This document shows positions 1 through 6,308 of a DNA stretch of 8,914 nt, one piece after another. Within the stretch, counting starts at the first letter, position 1. Each line of letters starts with the position of its first letter. The notes below the pieces were generated by a model. It saw only the letters and a program-made list of their open reading frames with translations. It searched no databases and had not been told where the DNA came from. The stretch lies in the NCBI GenBank assembly GCA_964607865.1, contig CAZSLZ010000129.1, positions 1 to 8,914 on the forward strand. Direction: 5' to 3'. A program made the translations under genes and the position numbers. This DNA is from CAZSLZ01 sp964607865. Lineage in GTDB: Bacteria > Vulcanimicrobiota > JAJTBE01 > CAZSLZ01.

Positions 1-711
1 ATATTTATTACTGTCTTTTAACTCCAGAAGCTCTTGAGGAGAAATCTCCTTCACCGGCAGAAAATCCAGAACTTCCTGGGCCCCCCTGGAAACATTTCCG
101 TAACCGGCAATGCCAATTACCATGGGGGTAAGTTCCTCGGGTAAGCCATCCTCAATAATCCGCTCGGCAATAAGTTTCATGTCGTCTTTGGCAGCTTTCA
201 AATGTCTGTATTCATAAGTCTGGCGAATTTCATAGAACGGATTTTCAACCCCTTCTTTCTTCAGTTTCTCTCCCAGCGCCCAAAGGGAATCTATCATTCC
301 TGCCTGTCCTGCATGCCTGCCGAAGAAAATCAAACGGCGATCGTTTTCATTGGTGATTCCCTCATAATCGATAAGGTTGCATTTGAGATCCATCATCCTT
401 TTTAAATGGGGCATATTATAATGCTGGCCCTTCAGGGTGTGAGAGAAAAATACATAGGTCCCTCCGGGGCTGAAAAAATTGATGGGCATCTCCTTTACGC
501 CAAAAATAACCTCGCAGGGTGATAAATCCTCGGTTATTTTTGCTCCCACCTCTTTATACTCACCGTTGGCATACACCCTTATATTCGAGGGCTGAACATA
601 TACATCTATTCCCAGATGATCTATAATGTGATCTACATCCCTGGGAACCAACGGGGTTCTTTTTTCCCATACATTCTTATCTTCACGCCTGATGCCAATA
701 ATATGCGCCAA
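1..711 (-). CDS. LOR/SDH-like (lysine-ketoglutarate reductase / saccharopine dehydrogenase N-terminal type) protein, 3'-truncated by window edge
   Basis: The first 237 residues of a leftward gene are visible; the frame is open at base 1. The N-terminus (IGIRREDKNVWEKRTPLVP) is the substrate-side domain of the alanine dehydrogenase / transhydrogenase / lysine-ketoglutarate reductase superfamily. GVKE at residues 71-74 and the FFSHTLKGQHYNMP stretch (89-101) are typical of the LOR/SDH branch. GIAGYGNVSRGAQ (200-212) looks like the glycine-rich turn opening the nucleotide-binding domain. Eukaryotic relatives degrade lysine through saccharopine; many bacterial members are uncharacterised NAD(P)-dependent oxidoreductases, so the substrate is not certain. 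A TTG start at 711 is chosen because the Shine-Dalgarno AAAGGAG (721-727) lies 9 bases upstream. The ATG at 720 directly abuts that motif and is probably too close. It is divergent from the 72-codon gene at 879. Confidence 0.82.
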   Translation of the reverse strand, partial: MAHIIGIRREDKNVWEKRTPLVPRDVDHIIDHLGIDVYVQPSNIRVYANGEYKEVGAKITEDLSPCEVIFGVKEMPINFFSPGGTYVFFSHTLKGQHYNMPHLKRMMDLKCNLIDYEGITNENDRRLIFFGRHAGQAGMIDSLWALGEKLKKEGVENPFYEIRQTYEYRHLKAAKDDMKLIAERIIEDGLPEELTPMVIGIAGYGNVSRGAQEVLDFLPVKEISPQELLELKDSNKY

Positions 712-720
712 TAGTATCAT

Positions 721-727
721 CTCCTTT
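721..727 (-). promoter_or_regulatory. Ribosome-binding site that decides a TTG start
   Basis: On the minus strand this reads AAAGGAG. The in-frame ATG (718-720) follows it with no spacer, whereas the in-frame TTG (709-711) is 9 bases away, a normal distance. The spacing therefore favours TTG initiation, three codons downstream of the ATG. Confidence 0.6.
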
Positions 728-878
728 AATTATTACTTCAAAAAAAACAAAAACTGTCACAATGATAATTCTTGCTTCTAATACATATTTACATATTCCT
801 TCCGATATGTTAAATTGCCTTGAAAACAGGTTAAAACTCTGAAAAAAAAGAAAACAATAACAACAAAAGGAGTAGCTT
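721..878. promoter_or_regulatory. Divergent intergenic region with candidate promoter and inverted repeat
   Basis: This AT-rich region of about 158 bases separates the leftward LOR/SDH-like gene from the rightward 72-codon gene. On the plus strand TTACAT (789-794), a 16-base spacer and TAAATT (811-816, preceded by TGT, so an extended -10 type) make a plausible promoter for the small gene. A perfect 6-base inverted repeat, ACATAT (791-796) and ATATGT (805-810), separated by 8 bases, sits across the -35 and spacer, where a dimeric regulator could bind. No strong minus-strand promoter was seen. The calls rest on motif matching by eye. Confidence 0.35.
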
Positions 879-1097
879 ATGAATTTACCCTATGGCGAAA
901 AATTAATTGGCGTAATTGAAACCCATAGAAAGGGAAAGGGCGAGGGCAGGGGAACCGAATGCAGAATAGCAATATCGCAAACCCATAATGAAACTGTCTT
1001 AAGAACCATAGACAAAAATGAAACCACCACCCTGGCAGCCTTGCTTGACAGGGGGCAGTCAAAAGAATTGATAAACCTGTTAATAAAAACCCTGTAA
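879..1097 (+). CDS. Small orphan protein, 72 residues, function unknown
   Basis: A complete short gene with a strong Shine-Dalgarno, AAAAGGAG (865-872), six bases before ATG, and a TAA stop. The product is not recognised. It has no signal peptide or membrane segment. A short basic, glycine-rich stretch (residues 17-28, KGKGEGRG and flanks) is followed by an amphipathic helical C-terminus (TLAALLDRGQSKELINLLIKTL region). It has one cysteine. It may be a small cytoplasmic or nucleic-acid-binding protein, but nothing in the sequence proves that. The reverse-strand frame over the same bases lacks a ribosome-binding site. The gene lies between the divergent LOR/SDH-like gene and the convergent pilin gene, whose stop is only 10 bases away, with no terminator hairpin between them. 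Confidence 0.65.
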   Translation: MNLPYGEKLIGVIETHRKGKGEGRGTECRIAISQTHNETVLRTIDKNETTTLAALLDRGQSKELINLLIKTL

Positions 1098-1107
1098 AAC
1101 TCAACTA

Positions 1108-1614
1108 TTATTTATAGAAGGCTCCTCTTGGGCAGGTATAATTATAAGTTCGGCCGTTGCACTGGGAGAATCTTAAGCCAAAGCCACAGCAACCGCAATC
1201 ACCGGAATTTCCATTTGCCTGGTACATTGCGGTCAATACTTCACGATGGCTTCCCGAGCATTCTCTTACGCACATTGACAAACGGGGGCTGTTTCCAGCC
1301 CGTGCCAGATATTTAACATAATACTCATTGCCGCCACTGGGGCAGGTGGGTATGTTGCTTATGTAATCGGGATACAGCAACGTTTCAGAAAGCTCATCGC
1401 AGAACCCTTCACAAGAACCATCGCCGGGGGTTACTACACCGTCGGCGTCAAACATGACCAGTGTGGTCTGTATAGCTTTCATATTCTGCAGGCAGGCGCT
1501 GAACTGAGCCTGCGCCCGGGCTTTTGTAATATTGGGAATAATAATCGATGCCAGAATGGATATGATTGCAATTACAATCATAAGTTCGATGAGGGTAAAT
1601 CCCTGTTTTTTCAT
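1108..1614 (-). CDS. Cysteine-rich type IV prepilin / type II secretion pseudopilin
   Basis: A 168-residue class III signal-peptide protein. MKKQG is the leader, with the predicted prepilin peptidase cut between G5 and F6. The mature protein begins FTLIELMIVIAI, with the conserved Glu at mature position 5 and a hydrophobic N-terminal helix (about residues 6-27) that sits in the inner membrane before fibre assembly. The globular part starts with KARAQAQFSACLQNMKAIQT, the usual pilin helix. It contains 11 cysteines (41, 68, 72, 91, 115, 119, 140, 142, 143, 152, 161), including two CxxxC pairs and CGCC, plus a CPSGG motif at 91-95. Such a cysteine load suggests a disulphide-stabilised head exported to an oxidising space, or metal binding (inference). 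ATG at 1614 has GAAAGGA nine bases upstream. No assembly ATPase or secretin is nearby, so a role in a pilus or in secretion cannot be separated. Confidence 0.9.
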   Translation of the reverse strand: MKKQGFTLIELMIVIAIISILASIIIPNITKARAQAQFSACLQNMKAIQTTLVMFDADGVVTPGDGSCEGFCDELSETLLYPDYISNIPTCPSGGNEYYVKYLARAGNSPRLSMCVRECSGSHREVLTAMYQANGNSGDCGCCGFGLRFSQCNGRTYNYTCPRGAFYK

Positions 1615-1646
1615 TATTCTTCATCCTTTCGTATATACTATATTTA

Positions 1647-1655
1647 ATTATAGCA
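1647..1655 (-). promoter_or_regulatory. Extended -10 promoter element for the prepilin gene
   Basis: On the minus strand this reads TGCTATAAT, a consensus TATAAT hexamer with the TGn extension, in an AT-rich stretch 33 bases before the prepilin ATG. The hexamer 17 bases further upstream (TGGAAG) is a poor -35, which is normal for extended -10 promoters. It lies just after the stop of the TPR gene, so the prepilin can be transcribed on its own. Confidence 0.5.
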
Positions 1656-1684
1656 TAAATTAAATTCTTCTTCCAGGATCTCTG

Positions 1685-2473
1685 TTACATTTCCTCCGTC
1701 AATTCCAATACTTTCTGGTACATTTCCCTTGCTTCTTCTTCCTTGCCCATCTTCATATATACGTTTCCCAGGTTCAAATAACTGGCGGGGTTTTCCGGTT
1801 CTATCCTCAAGGCTTTTTCAAAACATGCAAGGGCATGCTCTGGCTTCATTAACTGGGAATAAGCTGAGCCCATATAGGTAAGGGCGTCATGGTCCGCCGG
1901 ACGGTGAACCAGAATTTTCTTGTAATTCGTTATGGCTTCTTCAAAATCTCCACTGTGATAATTGCAATTTCCCAAATTATAAAGGGCAGGGACAAATTCC
2001 GGGTTCAGCTCCAGGCATCTTTTGTAATTTTCAATAGCTTCCCCATAATTACGCTGTTTCAGGAATAAATTCCCCAGGTTGAACCAACTCTTGAAATGGG
2101 TGGGGTTCATATCGGCAACTTTCAGAAAACTGTCCAGCGCTCTGTTATAATCATTTATTTCCATGTATGCATTTCCCAGGTTCGCCCATATTTGGCAATC
2201 CCCATGATCCATTTCCAGAGCCCGGTTAAAATAAACTATAGCTTCGGTGAACTCACCCTTCAATAAATAGATGCTTCCAATATTGTAAAGCCCGTCTTTG
2301 AAATCGGGTTTTAATTGAACCGCGGTTTTATAGTATTCCAGGGCTTCATTCAGTTCATTGTTATAGATATGGCAATTTCCCAGGTTAAACCAGGCGCGGA
2401 AATCATTCTCATCACCTGCCACAGCTTCCCTGAAACTGCCTATCAATTGTTCCATGTGGTTTTCTTCATCCAT
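1685..2473 (-). CDS. Tetratricopeptide-repeat protein, seven TPRs
   Basis: A 262-residue protein made almost entirely of 34-residue TPR units. After a short N-terminal helix (residues 1-23), seven repeats run in register from about residue 24 to the end. Each has the W/Y-x-N-L-G-N/S ... Y ... A ... Y/F-x-K-A-L-x-x-x-P pattern. TPR solenoids are protein-interaction scaffolds; the partner is not evident. No signal peptide or membrane anchor is seen, so it is probably cytoplasmic. ATG at 2473 is preferred, with a modest AAGG (minus strand of 2482-2485) eight bases upstream. Longer in-frame starts would run into the divergent GTPase gene, and the added residues do not look like TPR. A shorter start at 2455 is possible. 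The prepilin gene lies downstream in the same direction; TPR proteins often accompany pilus machinery, but the link here is positional only. Confidence 0.88.
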   Translation of the reverse strand: MDEENHMEQLIGSFREAVAGDENDFRAWFNLGNCHIYNNELNEALEYYKTAVQLKPDFKDGLYNIGSIYLLKGEFTEAIVYFNRALEMDHGDCQIWANLGNAYMEINDYNRALDSFLKVADMNPTHFKSWFNLGNLFLKQRNYGEAIENYKRCLELNPEFVPALYNLGNCNYHSGDFEEAITNYKKILVHRPADHDALTYMGSAYSQLMKPEHALACFEKALRIEPENPASYLNLGNVYMKMGKEEEAREMYQKVLELTEEM

Positions 2474-2591
2474 ATACAAAACCTTATAATAATATATACT
2501 TTCAATTTCAATTCTTCTGGAACTAATAAAAATTCCCCTTGTTATATCTGGTGAATGAAAATAATCAGGATTATTTAACCAAGGAGGACTA
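2474..2591. promoter_or_regulatory. Divergent intergenic region between TPR and GTPase genes
   Basis: This AT-rich region of 118 bases must hold both start signals. For the leftward TPR gene, TTGAAA (minus strand, 2506-2511), a 17-base spacer and TATAAG (2483-2488) form a possible promoter, but it would start transcription almost at the ATG and leave the AAGG motif inside the -10. TTGAAA occurs twice in tandem, six bases apart. No convincing rightward promoter was found. The GTPase has a strong AAGGAGG ribosome-binding site at 2581-2587. Confidence 0.3.
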
Positions 2592-3695
2592 ATGAATGCA
2601 ACTCGTTTGATTTTTATCGGAGGTTTTCTGGGAGCGGGAAAAACCACATTATTGTGGAAATCGGCTCAGCATTTTATGAAAGAAGGTAAAAAAACCGGTT
2701 TAATTACAAATGATCAGGCGCCGGATCTGGTGGACACTAAAATTCTGCAGCAGAAGGGGCTTAATGTGCAGGAGGTGGTGGAATGTTTCTGTTGTAATTT
2801 TGGCGGTTTGATGAAAGCAGTTGAAAATTTAAAAAACGAGGCAGATGCAGATGTTATCATAGCTGAGCCTGTGGGGAGCTGCGCCGATCTATCTGCCACC
2901 CTTATGCAGCCATTAAAAGAAAATTATAGAAAGGAGCTTTTACTTTCCCCTCTGACTGTTCTGGCGGATCCCCTGAGATTGGAGCAGGTCCTGAGCAATG
3001 AAAACAACAATCTTCACCCTGATGCTTCTTACATTTACAAGAAACAGCTGGAAGAAGCTGATTTAATTGTAATTAACAAAATTGATACCTTGCAGGAAGA
3101 AAAACTGCATCAAATAGAGGAACTGGTTAAGAGTCATTTTCCCGGCGCCCCGGTTTTTGCCATTTCTTCAACAACCGGAGCTGGTATGGAGGGATGGTTG
3201 AATTACATTATGGCGAAAACCAGGGCAGGCACCCGCCTAGCCGAGGTTGATTATGATACTTATGCTCAAGGTGAAGCTGTGCTGGGTTGGCTGAATGCGG
3301 ATATTCAGTTGACTGCGGGCTGTTGTTGCCTGCCTGACTGGAATTATGTGATTTCCTCATTTATGAAGGAGTTCAGAAAAAAACTAAGAGAAATTTCCGC
3401 CCAGGTTGGGCATATAAAAGTATTGCTTTATTCCGGCGAAGGTACAGTAGTGGCAAATTTAGCCAGGCTCAACGAGGAAATCAGCATCCGTGGTAAAATC
3501 AGTGAAATAACAACCCAGGCAGATATGATAATAAATGCCAGGGTAGAGATGGAACCCGGTGATCTGGAATTTTTGGTCCGTGACCTGGTAAATCAGCTTA
3601 ACGACCATTGCGCCCATGCAAAAATAATCAGGTTGAAATGCATAAACCCGGGCCGTCCCGAACCCACTCATCGTTTTGCCTCGGAGGTGGATTGA
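2592..3695 (+). CDS. G3E-family (CobW/P47K-like) GTPase, putative metal chaperone
   Basis: A 367-residue P-loop GTPase. The Walker A loop is GFLGAGKTT (residues 11-19), the Walker B region VIIAEPVGSC (88-97), and the guanine-specificity motif NKID (162-165). Between them CFCC (65-68) is the CxCC metal-binding motif that defines the CobW/COG0523 group. Family members couple GTP hydrolysis to insertion or delivery of metals (zinc, cobalt, nickel). The TNDQA ... LVDT and EPVGSC features place it in a subgroup distinct from CobW, YeiR or UreG; its client is unknown. Unlike many members, it has extra candidate ligands: C244-C245-C246 and the cluster H339, C340, H342. I do not recognise a standard CobW_C domain. 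The start is supported by AAGGAGG four bases upstream. It is divergent from the TPR gene and converges on the hypothetical gene at 3701, leaving five bases. Confidence 0.88.
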   Translation: MNATRLIFIGGFLGAGKTTLLWKSAQHFMKEGKKTGLITNDQAPDLVDTKILQQKGLNVQEVVECFCCNFGGLMKAVENLKNEADADVIIAEPVGSCADLSATLMQPLKENYRKELLLSPLTVLADPLRLEQVLSNENNNLHPDASYIYKKQLEEADLIVINKIDTLQEEKLHQIEELVKSHFPGAPVFAISSTTGAGMEGWLNYIMAKTRAGTRLAEVDYDTYAQGEAVLGWLNADIQLTAGCCCLPDWNYVISSFMKEFRKKLREISAQVGHIKVLLYSGEGTVVANLARLNEEISIRGKISEITTQADMIINARVEMEPGDLEFLVRDLVNQLNDHCAHAKIIRLKCINPGRPEPTHRFASEVD

Positions 3696-3700
3696 TATGA

Positions 3701-4516
3701 TCAGGAAGCGGGAAGGTTCTTAACAATGGAAAGCATTCTTCTGGTTCTGCCGTTTTGCAGGTTGAAACTTTCCACTTCTTTGATATATTTGTTTTCCAGA
3801 ACATTCTTTACAATTTCAACCTGGTCCGGCCTCAAAAAACCATCGGTGGATGGTGATGCCTGTATGTTTTGATCAATTTCCAGGGGAATAATACCCGGAG
3901 GGAATCTTAACAGATGAAGCACTATCAGATTACGTACAGTTTTCTCCAGTAACTCAAGCCATTTGTCAAATAAGCTTTCATTGAAATAATTAATGTGGCT
4001 GTTGATTTTTCCATCTGTCAGGGTCAACTCCCTGCTTTTTGTCAGTTTTTCCAACTCATTGCGAAGCCCATAAATGTTTCTTTCCATTTCGTGAACCAGG
4101 CTGAAATTTTTAATACCTTCAAAACAGGTTGTTTTCTTCCATATTTCTTCCCATCCTGGCAACGATGTTTCCTGTAACAGCCAGGTATTTTTCTTTTCCA
4201 CGAAACAATTCTCATAAATTGATTCCATGCCCAGGTCCAACATTCTTTTAAGGGCGATAAAAGAATGCCGGTAAAACCCCAGCATTGCCAGTTGATAGGA
4301 GTTTTCCATTTCAGAATAGGAATAATGATAGGGGGCAAATTCTCCCTTAAGTAATTTCTGTTCGTTGATGGGAATCAGAAATTCAATTTCCTTGTAAGCT
4401 GTAACCAGGTTGCCAATGTGTTTGAGCAGCCCCGGTTTTTTCTGCAATAACCTCACAGATTTTTGATAAACCTGGATAATATTATCATAACTGTTATTAA
4501 CTTTTATTTTACTCAT
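3701..4516 (-). CDS. Hypothetical helical protein, translationally coupled downstream of rqcH
   Basis: A 271-residue protein I do not recognise. It lacks a signal peptide and membrane segments and appears largely alpha-helical. Residues 62-102 (YHYSYSEMENSYQLAMLGFY followed by a helix with R83, H84, K90 and R91) and 181-205 (LFDKWLELLEKTVRNLIVL) look like long amphipathic helices. The pattern of a YxxA helix followed by an R-rich helix recalls HEPN-like helical bundles, but no clear RxxxxH catalytic signature is present, so this is only a suggestion. ATG at 4516 is preceded by AAGGGGG (minus strand, 4521-4527) four bases away, which overlaps the stop codon of the rqcH gene. The two genes are therefore almost certainly co-transcribed and possibly translationally coupled. 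Its 3' end meets the convergent GTPase gene. Confidence 0.75.
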   Translation of the reverse strand: MSKIKVNNSYDNIIQVYQKSVRLLQKKPGLLKHIGNLVTAYKEIEFLIPINEQKLLKGEFAPYHYSYSEMENSYQLAMLGFYRHSFIALKRMLDLGMESIYENCFVEKKNTWLLQETSLPGWEEIWKKTTCFEGIKNFSLVHEMERNIYGLRNELEKLTKSRELTLTDGKINSHINYFNESLFDKWLELLEKTVRNLIVLHLLRFPPGIIPLEIDQNIQASPSTDGFLRPDQVEIVKNVLENKYIKEVESFNLQNGRTRRMLSIVKNLPAS

Positions 4517-4520
4517 ATTT

Positions 4521-4527
4521 CCCCCTT
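4521..4527 (-). promoter_or_regulatory. Ribosome-binding site overlapping the upstream stop codon
   Basis: On the minus strand this reads AAGGGGG, and its AA is the end of the rqcH stop codon TAA (4526-4528). The spacer to ATG at 4516 is only four bases. This places re-initiation by ribosomes finishing rqcH directly on the next gene. Confidence 0.55.
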
Positions 4528-6274
4528 ATACTTGTTCCTGAAACACTTCGGGTTTTACAAGAATTGATTTTTCGTGAGTATAAAAAACTTTGCCTGATTT
4601 GTTTCCCTTGATTTTTCTTACATATTTCAACCGGGTGTAACTCACCGGCACCTTGGTGGCTTGTCGTGCCTGGCTGAAGTATGCCGCCAGCTGGGCTGAG
4701 CGGTGAACCACCCGGTCGGGTATGGTTTGTGAGGGCTTCTGGATTTTCAATACAACGTGGCTGCCGGGAATTTCCGTAGCATGGAACCATATATCTTCTT
4801 TATTTCCGATAGATGTAACCAGTTGATCGTTTTGTTTTGAGTTTCTTCCCACCAGTGCAATGTAACCTTTGTCCAATTCAAACCTTCTGGGCCCTGAAAC
4901 TTCCTGTTGCTTTCCGCCCTTACCCTGCCGGGATAACTGATAAAAGCCCTCGTCTTTGAGATTCTGCTTGATTACTTCAAGATCTTCCACCGTATCTGCA
5001 GAAGCGACATCCTGTTTTGCGCGGGCAAGAAAATCCAGCTCTTCCCTGGTCATCCTGATTCGCCTGTCAATTATATCCAGGCCCCTTCTGGCTTTTTTAT
5101 ATTTGTTATAAAAACGTTCTGCATTTTCCTGGGGTGTTTTTGAGGGATCCAGGGTAATTGTCCGTTGAACCGGTGGATCTTCGTAATAATCCATTACCTG
5201 TATTTCACCGGTTTTTCCCTGAACCAGATGCATATTTGCCAGAAGAAGGTCTGCATAGGTTTTCAACTTCAACGATTCCCGGGCACTCTCCAGATCGTTC
5301 TGCTGGTTTTTCAAACGCCTTTTTACCTTTTTGTAGCGTTTCCTAATCGCCGACAATAGATCTTCCTTTTGGCTTTCCTGCTGGTCTTTTATACCCTGCC
5401 TGAAAGAATAGGCCTGCAGGGCATCAGAAACAGTTGAAACCTTTTCCAGTGGAGATCCTTTCAGGGTTTCAAACTCCCAGAAAGACCATTCCACAGGAGG
5501 TTCTTCCATGTATTCATCATCTTTTTCATAATAAAGGACAGGGTCAAACTGCCGGTTTCTGATTTTCTCAAAAAAAAGATTCCAATTTTTCCACAAATCA
5601 TTCTTCTGATTCATGCCCAACTCATCAATATTCATATGAGGGTGGATACCCGCCTGAAAAAGGATTTCCTGGTTATACTTCTTTTTCAGCCCCTTGAAAG
5701 TGAGCGCCAGGGCATCTTTTATGCTGATCTTCTCGGTAGCCAGTTCATCGAGCAATTTGAAGAAACCCTCTTGCTGAACAGCCAGGGGGTTGACCCTGTC
5801 AACCGGGGCAGGCAAGGTATAAGGCTGGCCGGTGATTATTCTTCTGAAATCATCCTGGCGGGTGAAGGCGCCCACATATTTATCCATATCATCCAGTATA
5901 ATAAGATTGGCGGTATTGCCTGTGAGTTCAAAAACCAATTTCTTTACCTGGCCTGCCCTTGAAAACTCCAATATTAAAATCCGGTCATTTTCCACAACCT
6001 TCATATCTGTTATGCGGGCATTCAGTATATGTTTTCGTAATTGCATGCAGAAAGGCGTGGGTTCTATGCTGGTTGCGAACTTGCCCGGCACGGGATGAAA
6101 CTGGATATTATCTTTTTCCAGATTGATATATAAAAAATAGTTAATCCCGGGGTTGCGAAACCGAAAAACAAACTCAAACCCGCCTGGCTGAAACAGCTTT
6201 TGAAGTTGAGCCCCCATTAAAATTTGTTTTAATTCCCCTGAAAAAACCTGAAAAGCCAGAAAATCAATGGCCAT
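4526..6274 (-). CDS. rqcH: RqcH / NFACT-family ribosome-associated quality-control factor (Rqc2 homologue, formerly FbpA-like)
   Basis: A 582-residue protein of normal family length. The NFACT-N domain covers roughly residues 1-160, with EPTPFCMQLRKHI (71-83) and the D97-R98 pair within NDRILILEF. This pair occupies the same position as the Asp-Arg needed by Bacillus RqcH to recruit tRNA-Ala. A middle region (about 170-245) is followed by a charged coiled coil (about 295-420, with IRKRYKKVKRRLKNQQ), which contacts the large ribosomal subunit in homologues. The NFACT-R domain (about 460-572) has DIWFHATEIPGSHVVLK (494-510). RqcH binds stalled 50S-peptidyl-tRNA complexes and adds C-terminal alanine tails that mark the chain for proteolysis. 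The start has CAGGAG five bases upstream. It is the second gene of a leftward operon, 34 bases after the aldolase. Function by homology is secure; older annotations as fibronectin-binding protein are misleading. Confidence 0.95.
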   Translation of the reverse strand: MAIDFLAFQVFSGELKQILMGAQLQKLFQPGGFEFVFRFRNPGINYFLYINLEKDNIQFHPVPGKFATSIEPTPFCMQLRKHILNARITDMKVVENDRILILEFSRAGQVKKLVFELTGNTANLIILDDMDKYVGAFTRQDDFRRIITGQPYTLPAPVDRVNPLAVQQEGFFKLLDELATEKISIKDALALTFKGLKKKYNQEILFQAGIHPHMNIDELGMNQKNDLWKNWNLFFEKIRNRQFDPVLYYEKDDEYMEEPPVEWSFWEFETLKGSPLEKVSTVSDALQAYSFRQGIKDQQESQKEDLLSAIRKRYKKVKRRLKNQQNDLESARESLKLKTYADLLLANMHLVQGKTGEIQVMDYYEDPPVQRTITLDPSKTPQENAERFYNKYKKARRGLDIIDRRIRMTREELDFLARAKQDVASADTVEDLEVIKQNLKDEGFYQLSRQGKGGKQQEVSGPRRFELDKGYIALVGRNSKQNDQLVTSIGNKEDIWFHATEIPGSHVVLKIQKPSQTIPDRVVHRSAQLAAYFSQARQATKVPVSYTRLKYVRKIKGNKSGKVFYTHEKSILVKPEVFQEQV

Positions 6275-6308
6275 AATTACTCCTGAATAACTTAAAGTAT
6301 GGATCTTT

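Noticed and set aside
877..1104. Leftward open frame opposite the 72-codon gene
   Set aside because: It begins with TTG without a Shine-Dalgarno and encodes a Phe/Leu/Cys-rich string typical of the reverse complement of a real gene.
1098..1107. Bidirectional terminator between the small gene and the prepilin gene
   Set aside because: Only 10 bases separate the stops, and I see no GC-rich hairpin with a T-run on either strand.
2474..2647. N-terminal extension of the TPR gene starting inside the divergent GTPase gene
   Set aside because: It would overlap the well-supported GTPase start and its ribosome-binding site, has no ribosome-binding site of its own at a sensible distance, and the added residues lack TPR character.
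3696..3700. Terminator between the GTPase and the hypothetical gene
   Set aside because: Five bases only, and no convincing hairpin nearby; termination must use other signals or overlap the coding ends.
4042..4338. Alternative leftward frame inside the hypothetical gene
   Set aside because: It is a shifted reading frame with a Trp/Lys/Met-rich composition and no ribosome-binding site; the 271-residue frame has clear translation signals.
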